Of a stretch of 64,000 nucleotides of DNA, positions 11,946 through 23,662 are shown one piece after another. The notes under the pieces are model-generated. The model had not been told where the DNA came from, did no database searches, and worked only from the letters and a program-made list of their open reading frames with translations. The DNA is from Rhizopus arrhizus. Taxonomy: Eukaryota > Mucoromycota > Mucoromycetes > Mucorales > Rhizopodaceae. Location of the stretch: the NCBI GenBank assembly GCA_024220505.1, contig JAKZZE010000003.1:1240001-1304000 (forward strand). The letters are read 5' to 3'. Position 1 is the stretch's first letter. Every line of letters begins with the position of its first letter. The position numbers were made by a program, and so were the translations under genes.

Positions 11946-11974
<29 letters not shown>
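11946..11974. repeat. A29 homopolymer
   Basis: A run of 29 A on the plus strand, ~130 bp upstream of the N-terminal amidase ATG and on the 5' side of the decayed minus-strand element, so it is not that element's tail. Poly(dA:dT) in promoters excludes nucleosomes; that role here is inference. Confidence 0.8.
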
Positions 11975-11976
<2 letters not shown>

Positions 11977-12101
11977 ATTTGGCAGTGGTAATTTTCCCCG
12001 TATAGATAATAAAAATATCGGAGTAATAAACAAGTATTGCAAGTCATCACACATCCTTTTTTTTCTGTTTCTTTCTTTTTCTCTTCAAATCTATAATTAC
12101 A

Positions 12102-13161
12102 ATGAAAATAGGTATATATTACAAATACAACGATGTAGATTGATATAAATTGATTATAAATAAGCATGCTGTCAATTTAATCCAAAATGGGGCGATGTTG
12201 ATGGAAATATGATGATAGCAAATGATTTATTAAAAGAGTAATACAAAAAATCAAGCGCTTATTACAGAGCATTTACGCGCTTATTTAAGATACAGATCAA
12301 AAGACATAGATGTCCTAGTTCTTCCGGAGATGGCTTTTACAGGTATATAGAAAATCAGTCTTTATAAAGGTATTTAGAATGTTCTAATAAAAAAAAATCC
12401 ATTAAGGATACGTTTTTCAGAGTTTGGATGAAATCAAGCCTTACATTGAGGATTCAGAAACAGGTCCTACAGTTAAGTGGGCTAAAGAGCAAGGTATGTT
12501 ACGTATTATGTTTTCCTTCTAGTATTAAACTCATTTCAGCACAGCGATTGGAATGCTTTGTTATTGTAGGCTATCCTCAGAAAGAAAACGAGCAATGTTA
12601 CAATAGTCTCTGCTGTGTTGATCCACGAGGAAAAGTGGTAGTAACCTATAAAAAAACGTTTTTATTTGAAACGGATGAGAATTGGGCAATGGAAGGTCCT
12701 GGGTTTGTGTCAATTAAAATAGATGGTCTAGGAAAGGTAAAAAAAAAAAGAAAAATAGAAACAACATTGATAGAGTGTTATTTATGCAAATCAAGATCGG
12801 TTTTGGTATATGCATGGACATCAATCCATATCAATTTAAATCTGATTTTTACAAATGTGAGTTTGCAAAATATCATCTGGAGCAAAATACAGACCTCATC
12901 ATATGCTGCATGGCATGGCTAAAAAGTAATAGTGACGAAAACGATTTAATGAGATACTGGGCACTACGGTTATTACCATTGTATAATAATTTAAACGACG
13001 GAAAGCACACATATTTTATTGCATGCAACAGAACAGGCTTAGAAAGAGGAAAACAGTTTGCAGGCACAAGTTGCGCACTAGATATCTCTAATAAGAATGT
13101 CAGTATATTAAAACACATGGACCATCATTCAACGGGTATCATGCTCGTTGAAATTTTGTAA
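12102..13161 (+). CDS. NTA1: Protein N-terminal asparagine/glutamine amidohydrolase (nitrilase superfamily)
   Basis: Deamidates N-terminal Asn/Gln of proteins and feeds them into the Arg/N-degron pathway. Six exons: 12102-12111, 12165-12237, 12290-12342, 12407-12493, 12540-12736, 12796-13161; 261 aa with all phases closing. The first exon is only 10 nt (ATG AAA ATA G). The protein opens with MKIACCQFNPKWGDVD, the usual nitrilase start. The catalytic triad is visible: Glu41 in LPEMAFTGY, Lys113 in YKKTFLF, and Cys146 in GFGICMDINPY. The GYPQKENEQCYNSL and CNRTGLERGKQFAGTS blocks are typical of Nta1 rather than other nitrilases. It is shorter than yeast Nta1 (~457 aa), as in many fungi. The stop lies 28 bp from the end of the convergent Prp46 gene, so their 3' UTRs must overlap. 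Confidence 0.88.
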
Positions 13162-13189
13162 TAGAAAATAAACACATTTCCTTTTTTAT

Positions 13190-14767
13190 TTATTGGTAAA
13201 AATCTACATCCTTTACAGCATTTTCATCTTCCTTATAAATCTTGATTGTTTTATCTGCTTCACCAGTAATTAAACGCGATCCTGTCTTATCAAAAGTACT
13301 ACAAAATACACCTGCTTCAGCATCAAGTGAACCTGGTTGTACTGTGGTATCCATTGATTGGAAGTTGTATCCTGATCTCCAGTCATTGAAACCAATTGAA
13401 CCATCGTCTCCACCAGAAAAGATGACACCGTCTTGATTTATTGATATTGTGTTGATAATTGCCTTTCTTCTTTCATAATTTTGAATAAAGGTAGCCTCAG
13501 GGCATTTCCATCCTTTTACTGAATCTGCGCTACCACTTACAAAACCAAATTCTGTTGGATGAAGTGCAAGCGCACGTACACTCTTTTTATGATGTGTCAG
13601 GACACCCATGGTTTTACCTGCTGCTAAATCCCACAATCGAATGGTGCTATCCATTGATCCAGTAATTACTTGAGGATCAGCTTCTTGACATTTAACGGTG
13701 GATACTGTACTGGTATGACCTGTGAGTACGTGAATAGCTTGCTTTGTTCTCATATCCCAAACTCTTGCTGTTGCATCTCGACCAGATGTAACAAGCACAT
13801 CCAAAGTAGGGTGGAGACTGAGCGCATAAACACCTGATAAGTGACCATGATAGTGGCGAATCACCTTATTTTGTTCCAAATCCCAACATTTGACCATCTT
13901 GTCTTCACCACAAGAGAACAGATATGGGTGTCTTGGTGATACTTCTATTCCACGAACAGTACTGATGTGACCAGTCAATGATAATTTTAAAGTGCCTGAT
14001 GCCAAGTCCCAGATTTTAATTGTACGATCTCCAGCACCAGTGGCAAACCACTTGTTTCCGGGTTCAACTGCTACTGCACGCACCCAACCCAAATGTCCAC
14101 TGATAACACGCATCAATTTCCAAGGTGCATGCCATACTGGACGGATAGTTCTGGCTCTTGCTCTGCGAACAAGAGAACCGCTGCCGGCTATACTGTCTCC
14201 AAATATGTCTGAATTAAATTGATCTTTACTACGGATAGCAACCACACCTTCATTCTTATTGTCCCTAAATAAATTGACCATCGTGTCAAGATCAAACAAA
14301 GCAAAATTGAAACTTTTTTAGATCTTACGATTTAGGTTTTTCCTCAATGGTGTCAATTAATTTTGAAACACTACTTTCAGTATTATCATCAGCTTCTGCA
14401 GGTGCTTCTTCGACTATAGTGGCTTTCTTCGTACGTGCTTTAGCTGCTTCTTTTTGCTGCTTAATCAAAACATCGGGTAATTTGCCAAGTCCTTGATATT
14501 CATCATGAATTTTGCTTGTTAATTTGACACGTTGACTGTTTATAGAATATTAGCATCTGTGTTTTTTCTTTTCTTCTTTTAAATGTGTATAACAAATTAT
14601 ATAATTAAATACCTTTCCTGCTCATCCATAGCTGCTTGGCTATAAGCTGTTGAAAACATTATTCTTGTCTTTTTTGCTGAATTAGACAACATGGAATCCA
14701 TATTATCAACAATTGATGGAGCTGAATTCACAGCAACGGCAGCATTTGATCTTTTTGCAGCAACCAT
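13190..14767 (-). CDS. PRP46: Pre-mRNA splicing factor Prp46/PLRG1, WD40
   Basis: Core subunit of the Prp19/NineTeen complex needed for spliceosome activation. Three exons: 14767-14613, 14535-14329, 14264-13190; 478 aa and phases close. The N-terminal ~150 aa is charged, with an [13 protein letters not shown] motif typical of PLRG1. A seven-bladed WD40 propeller follows from the [20 protein letters not shown] block to the C-terminus, with clear repeats ([60 protein letters not shown]). The [10 protein letters not shown] motif just before the propeller is diagnostic of this family. The second intron (14265-14328) contains an in-frame ATG that would give a shorter product if retained, but family comparison favours splicing. 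The stop is 28 bp from that of the convergent amidase gene. Confidence 0.93.
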
Positions 14768-15303
14768 TCTATTGTGATTTAAAAAAATTTCCAACAGCAA
14801 AAAATAGTACGTAAAGAGTCATTATCATTTTGAAATTCCGATTAGTTGATGGCGTCTTATTGGATTACATCCAGTATGATTTTACTACAAAGATATTCAT
14901 TATGCGGTTTTTGTAAAGAATTAGAAAAACACATGCTATTGTTATCTTTACCCTTATTTGATTTATAAAATCTGAACTATGATCAATTCAGATACACTAG
15001 GGATAGGTGTATACTGTGTAATTATATATTCATTGACCATTCCATAACTATACTACTTGAGTTTGCATAAATAGAACGTGAATTGCCTAAAAATTTTTAA
15101 TGATAAACGCAAAAACGTTTACAAACGTATACAACATGAGCTTTCTTATATAACAGAATTATAATTGAAAAACATTTTCTTACATAAATGTATTAAGGTC
15201 TGTATTGATGGATTAATAAGTTTAAAAATATTACATGGATTGTTTATTTACAATTGTTAATTTTTGGAAAAATATCCTAATTGCTAGTTTAAATATTATC
15301 TAA
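14768..15303. other. Intergenic spacer
   Basis: About 535 bp between the Prp46 start and the 3' end of the carrier gene, both minus strand; it should hold the Prp46 promoter and the carrier 3' region. AT-rich; no ORF, repeat or RNA gene recognised. Confidence 0.5.
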
Positions 15304-16556
15304 CTAATGACCGAATTTTTGAACAATAGCCTCATAGCAGAAGAACATGATAGCAGCATTGGGTACGACCCTTAATAAATGAGCTGTCATGCCGCCATAT
15401 AATGCAGCAATGCCTTCTTCTTTGGCGACTAATCGCAAGCATTGCCATAGTCCAGTATACTTAATAATACCGTTCTCTGCTGGTTGTCTCAACCTTGTTC
15501 GAATAACTTCGTGTGGATAAGCAATACAAGCAGCAACAAATTTGGAAGTGGCTGCTGCTCCAAGGTGTCCTGCCCAGTCTTGGATTGTCTTTCCACCTAT
15601 GAGCCTTTCGTTATATTGGATTTGCTCTTTGGGTACGCTCCATCTTCTTTTTAGATTTTCATAAATAACCCACTGTATCGTTCCTTCAGCCACACCTAAA
15701 TATGAGGCACTCATTCCCTTGTATAATCCTTTAATTCCTTCTTCACGAAGAATGTGAAGGAGACAATCCAAACTTCCTTTGTATCTATTGATACCATTTC
15801 CTTGTAGTTGTAATCGTGTTTTGATGACCCATATAGGATTTGTTGCCGTTGCAGTAACAATGCCTTCAAATTTATGATTAATTTTTTTTTTGTTTTACTT
15901 TTTCCTACAACAGGGGCTTGATTTTTATCTTACCTGCTGTGGCTGCGGAGACAAGATGAACGGCAGCTGTTTCTTTGCCATAATTTAATTCGGTATACAT
16001 CTTTTTGCCATTTCCATAAGTGAAGAAATTTATAGATCGTGCAGGGATCACACCAACCAGGTTGGGTCCTAATCCTTTAAAATATGCTCTAAATCCTTCT
16101 ACTTGGTTAATTCGCCTATATACAAAGAACCCAAATTCGTCAATAAATATGCATTAATTGTATAATGAGCATCATACATCAATAGTCTTCCTGTTTCCAT
16201 AAAATGGCCAAAGATAAATCCTCTTTTATGAAGGTTAGATGCACCCATTGCTTGTTGATAAAATGTTGACTGTATATACTTGATTAATATTTTATGCACA
16301 ACTATCTAAAATGAATGCATACCTGAAGTCTAGTCTTAACAACATCAAGTGGTGAAGTACAAACAGCACCTATAAGACCACCTACCCTATATAGAGTTGC
16401 GGTTATTACATGCTGTCAAGAGTCGGCTTTCAATTTTTTTTCTTACCCTCCTGCTACGAAATGAACATATGATTTTGATTCTTTTGCTGCTACTTTAAAA
16501 GTGGGAGGGGTATTTTCAATAGTTTTAAAGTGTGTTTGCGTAGATATTGAAGTCAT
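15304..16556 (-). CDS. RIM2: Mitochondrial pyrimidine nucleotide carrier, Rim2/PNC type
   Basis: Inner-membrane carrier expected to exchange pyrimidine (deoxy)nucleotides for mitochondrial DNA and RNA synthesis. Five exons: 16556-16447, 16386-16323, 16269-16178, 16115-15934, 15863-15304; 335 aa and phases close. It has three mitochondrial-carrier repeats. Their signatures are TSPLDVVKTRLQ, TNPIWVIKTRLQLQ and AYPHEVIRTRLRQ; the last two are characteristic of the Rim2/SLC25A33/A36 branch, as is the NLVGVIPARSINFFTYG loop. GMTAHLLRVVPNAAIMFFCYE closes the third repeat. The N-terminus is short and lacks a long presequence, as usual for carriers. The first short exons rest on weaker splice choices than the rest, but every junction restores the family pattern. 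FAD or other carriers are less likely given the PHEVIRTRLRQ motif. Confidence 0.9.
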
Positions 16557-16956
16557 TCAAACTATGATCTCTAGATATATTGATAAAAAAAAAAAAAAAA
16601 AAGAAAATGACAGAACCAAGCAAATTTAAAAGGAGACGATTTAGTAGAAGGGGTCTACCGATAAGCTCCGAAAGTAATAAAGGTCACGAAGGCTTGATTT
16701 TCGGAGCTGTTAGTGTGGTCTTTGTTTTCTGCGGTGAACACCGTGAGATTTTTGAGTCAAATTAGGATACAAAGACTTTTGATTCGCTAAAACAAATAAT
16801 GTGCCTAAATAAAAGATATACCGCCCATTATAAATTGATATGTTTTATGCAGACCATAAAGTTTAACCAGTGGTCTGATTGTTTTTAAAAACGACAGTGC
16901 ACAACTACCCAATCATTTTAAACTAAAAAGCAAGTCGATAAAAAAAAAAAAAGCTT

Positions 16957-17861
16957 TTATTGCTTGGTAATGTTAAATTTTTTGCTTAAAATATCAATGT
17001 AGGCTTGATCTCCACAATAAGTCTCTTTAAAAGAAGGCCTGTCTGTAATACCATCAAAGAATTGAGCGAGTCTAGGAAGCTTCTTGAGGGCTTCAAACTC
17101 ATATCCATCCAAAAAGAGTTTATTGAATCCCTTTATACGAGCAACGAAAGGTGCAATGGCAATGTCTGCAAGAGAATATTCACTACCAAGGAAATAAGGC
17201 CCAGAAGGTGATTGTTGAACCAGAAGCTCATTAAGCTATACACAAATGGTTTAGTCAGGTATATAAATTTAAAAGTCTTCTCCTTACACGTTCAAAAGAA
17301 GCACCGATATTCTTTTCATATTCTATACGAGCACTTTCTTCCTTGATATTGAAAATGAATTTGAAGAACTCACTGGATACTTTAGAAGAAAAGATCTCGA
17401 TAAAATAACGAATATACGCACGCTTCAAAGGATCTTTGGGTAATAAACTAGAGGAAGATATAAGATTGAAAAGAGTTTCGTATGTGCACACAACTCACTT
17501 TTTCTCGGGGAAACGGTCGTTGATATATTCAATAATGACCAAAGATTCCGCAATACTTTGATCACCAATTGTAAATGCTGGAACTTTCAATTCGGGATTG
17601 ATTTTATGGTACCTAGGTAGTACACACTGCGTTAGATACAATTTTGCCAACATGAAAGGAATCCTCTTACCAATCTGGCTTATTACTTAAATCAATTTCA
17701 ACCTTCTCATATTCAGCACCAACTTCTTTTAAAGCGATAGCAGCACGTTGTGCGAAGGGACAGATGGTAGCGTTGTAAAAAGTGATTTTATCTAATACAA
17801 CATAAAGAGTTTATTTATGCTACAATGCTTATTTCTTTTTCTTTTTTTTACCAGAAGACAT
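16957..17861 (-). CDS. Glutathione S-transferase, omega-like (cysteine active site)
   Basis: Cytosolic GST-fold enzyme, likely a thiol transferase or dehydroascorbate-reductase type. Five exons: 17861-17852, 17791-17671, 17612-17499, 17447-17288, 17235-16957; 227 aa and phases close. The first exon carries only ATG TCT TCT G. The N-terminal thioredoxin fold has the active-site Cys14 in FYNATICPFAQRAAIAL, the cis-Pro in ELKVPAF and the Glu-Ser glutathione site in DQSIAESLVIIEYI. The C-terminal helical domain includes GPYFLGSEYSLADIAIAPF, the usual N-capping region. The catalytic Cys (rather than Tyr/Ser) and CPFAQR point to omega-like classes. In vivo substrate is unknown. The ~2.3 kb upstream is gene-poor and may contain a stress-responsive promoter, but no element was recognised. 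Confidence 0.9.
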
Positions 17862-19457
17862 GTTTATTGTTTAGAAAAAAAAAAGAGAGAGAAAATGACA
17901 GGTTTATATATAAATCCAGATAGGAGCTGATTAATAATAATTTTATGGCGTCAATTCAAATTTAGTTGAATCATAATGTCGTTGTACAAAAGATTTCATA
18001 ACCAAAGCATTTTTCAATTGATTATTAATTAAAAACCCATACCTGATCATTATGCTTTTGTATTTATAAGACTGGTCTGAGATTTATAATCAATCAACTT
18101 TACATTGTCTTGAGCTTTTTTAATGCAACTTTCCTTGTGAAACCTCATGCTTTTTATTACTAGAATAATCTTTGATATATAATCCTGTTATGGCATTACG
18201 TTTTCAAAGAAGGCGTATAGACAACAGCTTTAAAATCTTTTGAAGAATGTTATACATCCCTTTATTTTATAACTTTTAGCTCTTTTAAAGTTTTTATTTA
18301 CTCTTTCACACGGCATCACCACCACTGTCATTTTTACTCGCTATTAAACGTAATGTTATGCTTTTGTTTATTTATTTTTAAAAAATACCATTGTGTGATG
18401 AAAGAGCAGACTTGACATCTAAAAGAGAAGGAATACATTCACTATGGTTGTTATTGAAGGATATAGTCATTTTGAAGTATAATCTCATTTAAATAATGGT
18501 TTGTTGTGACATATACTGAAAAAAAGAATGAGCGATAGTGCTTTCATCTCAAGTTGTCGTGATAACAAAGTTTGTGTTGTCACTTTTTGACTTTTTTTAT
18601 TTCCTACCTTTCTGAATATTCTTCAGCGCATGTTAGTCTTTGTTCTATCTTGTTTTATAATTACTACAGTAGATCAAGCATAGCACAGATGCAGTATGTG
18701 AAAGAACTATCAATGATGAAGCAGTATCTGTAACTATCCATATAACAACCAATGAGCAAGTACATAATTAACGATAAAATACAAAAGACATTAAATTATT
18801 TTGTTGTGTGGTTACAATGTAGCAACCACATAGAATCAAACAGATTTTGAATGTAGGATAGATAGGCTTAAAGATGACATAAGATGATAACGTAGCTTTG
18901 TTTGTTTGAAACTTATAAACAAACAACTGGATATACCTTGTTATTTATAATTCGCTGTCCAAAAGGAAGGACAGAAAGCTTTGGAATGAATTAACTACCC
19001 TTTGACAGTAAAGTGATCATAACATGTGTGAGTACAAGGATGATAATGAGGTCATTGATTTATTTTGTTTTGTAACCAAAGTAGATTAAATTCAGTTCTA
19101 TTGAATACACAAATGAAGTTTATTTGGATTGCCATAGAAGACCCTTGTAATTAGAGAACTAAACCAGTGGCTGCAGAGTAAGCTTCAATTTTACTAGAGA
19201 TTCTTTCTAGACGACCATTCTGAGAACGTGAGCAGATAGTATGTTGATTATATGATGTATTGAATTTCTCAACAAGTCAGCTTGTTGAACTTTTCAGGTA
19301 ACCACAATAATAGAACATAAGGTAAGATAATAAACACATTTAGAAGGCCATAGTAAGATACAAAAGAGAATCGCCAGAAGAAGAAAGAGAGAAATATAAA
19401 AGATTTTATAATTGTTTTGTTTACTAGAAATACTTTTAGTTTATAAAAGTTATGCCG

Positions 19458-19489
<32 letters not shown>

Positions 19490-20206
19490 GTAAGAATGAT
19501 CAAGGATATGATACTTTTAAAGACCAAAGTTTTGTTTGAGAAACGAAAAAGATAGGACGTTTGATTTTAATATGACACTTTACTATTCTTTCAAAAAGAG
19601 CCATAAAAGATATTGGAACTAGCCATGTAGTGTTGATCATGTAAACACAAAGGGAAAAAAGCTTCAAATTGAATTCGTCGTCGAATCATTGGGTCAAAAG
19701 TTGATAGGTCCAAGACAAGATGGAAGCCATCCAACTTTATGATTGTCGATTCATGCTTGTTATACAACACAGGGCTCTGTTGATCATGCTTCCTCTCCTA
19801 CTCATCCTATCTCCCTTTTTCTTTCCTACTACCACATGCGACGTTTCAAGAATTGGATGGTAAACGAAAACTTTTGATGTAAAACGATCGAAGGCCCTTC
19901 TTGGACTTCACCATGCACTATAGGAAGGGTTTACTGACCATAGAGAGATGTAATCCATCTGCTGTGAGAATTGTGTCTGTAAAGTAAAATGGTTGAACCA
20001 GAACTTTATGTTCCAAATTCTAATAACAGTATCATGTTGATCCTATAAATCTAGTGAAATAAGGAGAGAAAAAAGAAGGTGGATAGAAAATGATGATAAT
20101 TCTAATGCAAACAATAGATGCCGCACACCTCTTTTTTTTATTCATATATACACATACGCACTCAGAGACAATAGACACATACACATCAAGGACTCAACAT
20201 TGACAG
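17862..20206. other. 2.3-kb gene-poor region
   Basis: Separates the GST start from the Ess2 3' end. No ORF with recognisable coding character was found. An A28 run lies at 19459-19486. A slightly richer stretch at about 19640-19990 has short protein-like pieces interrupted by stops and may be an old coding remnant, but it is too weak to call. The upstream part presumably holds the GST promoter. Confidence 0.45.
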
Positions 20207-21665
20207 CTACTGCTTTTTAAGATCTTTTCCTAAAGGAGTGGCGCCTGCACGAAATAATGGCACGGGAGTAGGTGTCGCTCCTGGTCTTCGAACACTTGAT
20301 CCAGCACGTAAAGGAGATGAACTGTAAGCACTTCTTAACGCATTTCCGAAAGCATTCTTTTGCAAGTGAGGTGAATTTTGACTTTTGCGAAGTAAATGCT
20401 GTGCAGCGGGTGATAACAATCCAGCTCTTTTTAAAAAATACAGTGTGAATAAGGTTCTCAGCATATACCATGATTTAACTTACCCAGTCCTTGGTGTTCC
20501 CTTTGTGTTTCTTTCATTTGTCTTTTTGCGATAAGCTCTTGAGGCCCTTTCGGACAACTTCATACCCAATTCTTCTCTTCTGGATATCTTGGGTAAAGAA
20601 AACCTTGGGCCAGGTGTCGCAGAACCTTCTATCAGCATCGGTGTTCCTTCAATCGAACCCCAAGTCATCTCTGGTGTACCAACACGTGAAGGGCTCAAAC
20701 GAGGGGTTGATTCTACTAATTGGTAACCTCTTAACGTGGGCGATGCGTCGCTTGTAGCATGCTGATCATGGATATTGAGTTGAGTCCAGGGAGTAAGATT
20801 GCCTTTGGCTGCAGCGATATCCAAAGGTGCTTTTAATGAATTCTCTTTATTCTGTGGATGTGTTTGACAAAAAAGATAAGCTCGGTTGTCGTTTTACTTT
20901 GTTGCTTTTACCTCTTGTGGTAGTGTTACCAAGTCTGTGTTTCCATGGGCAATTGCCCTAGGCTGTCCTCTTCCATCGTTCTCCTTTATCCATGTTTCGC
21001 TTTTACCTTCAGGATAATACATCAAAGCATTTCTAGCTTTATATTTCCAACCCATAGGTCCTTCTATGAGTTGAACAGTCTCTGAACCACCTGTGATTCG
21101 AAGCTGATTTGATTCTTTATCAAAAAACCATTTGTTCTTTTCCTTTGCTTTTTGATTTGCTTTTTCCAATATATCAGTAAAGGAAGCGTTATCTTCACTA
21201 GTGTTAATGTTTAAATGAGAATAGTGAAAGTAATAATACGTTTTTCCTGCTGTTTTTACCTTGTGTATAGCGTTTGGAATTGATCAAGTGATAAATCAAG
21301 ATTCACTCTGTCTCGAAGTTCAGGTTCTTTTTCAAAATAATAATTAACAGATTGATCACTGTTCTTTTCTATTTATTTTTTTTTTTAAAAAAAAAGAGTT
21401 AGTTACGGTGGGATACACTGCTCTTCCAAAAGGTATTCTATACATCAGTTTTTTTTTTTTATATATTCATGCCTTTTTTGGGTTTATTCAAGTCTCGCAA
21501 TGCTTTGCTTGCATTTTGAAAATCAGATAAAGTTCCTGATTGTTGAGCTTCCATGTAATTTTGTTGAGCCTTCATTTTCGCTAAATTTGGAAAGAAATCT
21601 CTTTCAATGATGAAGCTGATTGCTTCAGTGTAGGTATCTTCATCTAATATGACCGGTGTACTCAT
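20207..21665 (-). CDS. Ess2/DGCR14 nuclear protein, spliceosome-associated
   Basis: Homologue of human ESS2 (DGCR14) and fission yeast Bis1, a nuclear protein found with the spliceosomal C complex. Model: 21665-21473, 21368-21260, 21197-20912, 20851-20484, 20426-20207; 391 aa. It begins STPVILDEDTYTEAISFIIE RDFFP, the conserved Ess2 start. YTSEDNASF follows across the second splice, then WKYKARNALMYYPEG. The C-terminal part has MTWGSIEGTPMLIEGSATPG and SPAAQHLLRKSQ, both family hallmarks, then Thr/Pro-rich repeats. The first intron has no GT donor: the frame hits TAA after KPKKGMNI. A GC donor at 21472 gives the right phase, so a GC-AG intron is the simplest explanation. ATG 21665 lies 53 bp from an ATG of a decayed plus-strand ORF. 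Confidence 0.85.
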
Positions 21666-21718
21666 TGATTTTTTAAAGAAAAAAAAAATGCATAAATGGC
21701 TTTCATAAATTTTTTATA

Positions 21719-22099
21719 ATGAACTCAGTTGATGACGTTCACTTTAGGTGGTATACTTTGCATTTTGTAAAGAATTTGATTGTGCAGGTAAGAAAGAGTG
21801 GTAAAGAGGATGAGAAGGGGTAGTTTGGAGACCTTCAAATGATGAAAAAGAAATCAAGATGGGGTTATCCTGCAAAGTACAAAGTTCACTGTCCTCTTTA
21901 CAATCAGCTTGTGACTGAACGCGTTGGTATTTATGCAGTCAAGGATTGACTTGGTCGAGGACAGAGATTGTACATGTTAACCAAAGAACATTCAGAGAAA
22001 GTCTACAAATCGATAGGATAAGATTGGGTTGAAGAGATCCCTACAGACAGGACAGATAGCATTTGTTATTTGAAATGAATGGATCATGAACAAGCTTAA
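21719..22099 (+). pseudogene. Decayed ORF, no recognised family
   Basis: One plus-strand frame from ATG 21719 to TAA 22097-22099 reads as protein-like sequence broken by four stops: TAG, TGA, TAA, TGA. Pieces are HFRWYTLHFVKNLIVQ, KSRWGYPAKYKVHCPLYNQL, VTERVGIYAV, RLYMLTKEHSEKVYKSIG and DWVEEIPTDRTD. A GTAAGA after IVQ could begin an intron ending at GGGGTAG (36 nt), which would remove the first stop, but the later ones remain. This suggests a gene losing function or a fragment of a mobile ORF. It sits divergently 53 bp from the Ess2 start. No family was recognised. Confidence 0.4.
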
Positions 22100-23265
22100 G
22101 AGTAAAACCGAGGTCTATTTTACTATTGACTATATCAAAATAGAATACATAATCATATTATGCTATCATCCTTTTAGTAGAATAGGATATAAATAATTAA
22201 TGCCTTGTTGATCTGTGATTAGGTCAGACTTGAAGATAATGGCATGGTTAAAATAACAATTAAGAATTGGTTTGGTAAAGGATAAAGGAACTCGTTTGCT
22301 TTCTTTTTTGTATAAATGAGTGCTACAAATTTAATACGTTAGGATTCAATTGAGTTTGTAAAGGCTGTTGAATATTGAAAAAAAAAGATGCCTTTAAACA
22401 TGAGAGAATAGAATAATCAAAAAAATCATGCGGAGACACCTGAAGGGTAAGTCAGGCCATATCACAGGAAATTCTAAAGAAGTGTATTCAACCTGTGTCA
22501 ATGGGTTGCCCTGAGGAGTCTAAGAGATAATTTTTATAAAGAATTCAGAGTGACTTTTAAACACTTTGTGATGCTTGTAGACCTTTTGATAAGATTGAAT
22601 TCAAAAAAAAAAGAGTTGCATATAATCATTGATAGACTATGTAAATTGAATATAAATCAAAATGGAATATAAGAAAAGAGTTAGATCCAATGAACCAAAC
22701 GAGAGATGATAAAAATAATATTCAATCTTTGTAAAGAGAACAAAGGATTTGATAGATGAATTCAAGGCTTTTTTTTTTTTTTATCTCAATGTGACAATGG
22801 GTTGTACAATAAATTGTATTCTTTTTTGATTTGGCTGAGGAATAAAATTAATTTAGTGTTTAATAAAAGGTATGAATGATATTCACTGGTGTCATATTCT
22901 CTCTCTCTTTTTTTTTTAATTGACAAAGGATTCATCAGGTTATTGAGTGACCTATACACATACTCTCTATTGATAAAACTCCAAAAAAAGATAAGCAACC
23001 TCAATTCATTCTCCTATTTATAATAATAATAAAAAGATTTACGTCAGGAAATACGACAAGATCTTTTGGCATTTCCCTTGTGAAACGTTTTACCAAACAA
23101 ACGGAACAACAACAGAAAAATAAGGGCTAAAATGAAGAAACATTGAAACCTTTTTTTTTTTTTTTTTTTTTTATTTTTATTTTTATTTTTTTCTTTTCTC
23201 TTTTTTATTTTTATTTTACCTTTTTTTTTTATTTTATTTTTCAAATCATTATTTCTGTTTTGATC
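22100..23265. other. Intergenic spacer upstream of the seven-exon gene
   Basis: About 1.2 kb, AT-rich with several short T and A runs; just before the next ATG there is a T-rich, C-poor block (23151-23250) broken by A and C bases. No coding potential recognised. Confidence 0.45.
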
Positions 23266-23625
23266 ATGTCACTAGTTAAAACTCACCGTGCTTCAGCAAG
23301 TACAGAATATTATCCAAAAGTTCAACCACGCTCTTCTTCAGAAAGAGACAATAGTTTCTTACTTCACACAGCATTAAAAGCAGCTTCAACAGATATGGCA
23401 CATCGATTATTAAATTATGCTTCTTTGGATAAAATGGATTGTGAAGCAAGTTGTATTTTAATTGCATTAGCTAATCATAATAATCATCATTCTGAACCAA
23501 AGAAGGTTTTATTTTATTTTATATAAAAAGATGATATTAAAACTTTATTATTTGTTTAGGGAGAAAAAGAAAAGACAATGATACATGTAATAATAATTAA
23601 TATAAAAAAGGGTCCCTTTTTTTTA

Positions 23626-23662
<37 letters not shown>

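Noticed and set aside
16580..16765. 61-codon plus-strand ORF beginning MIKKKKKKK
   Set aside because: It starts inside a poly-A tract upstream of the carrier gene and has no recognisable domain; likely chance.
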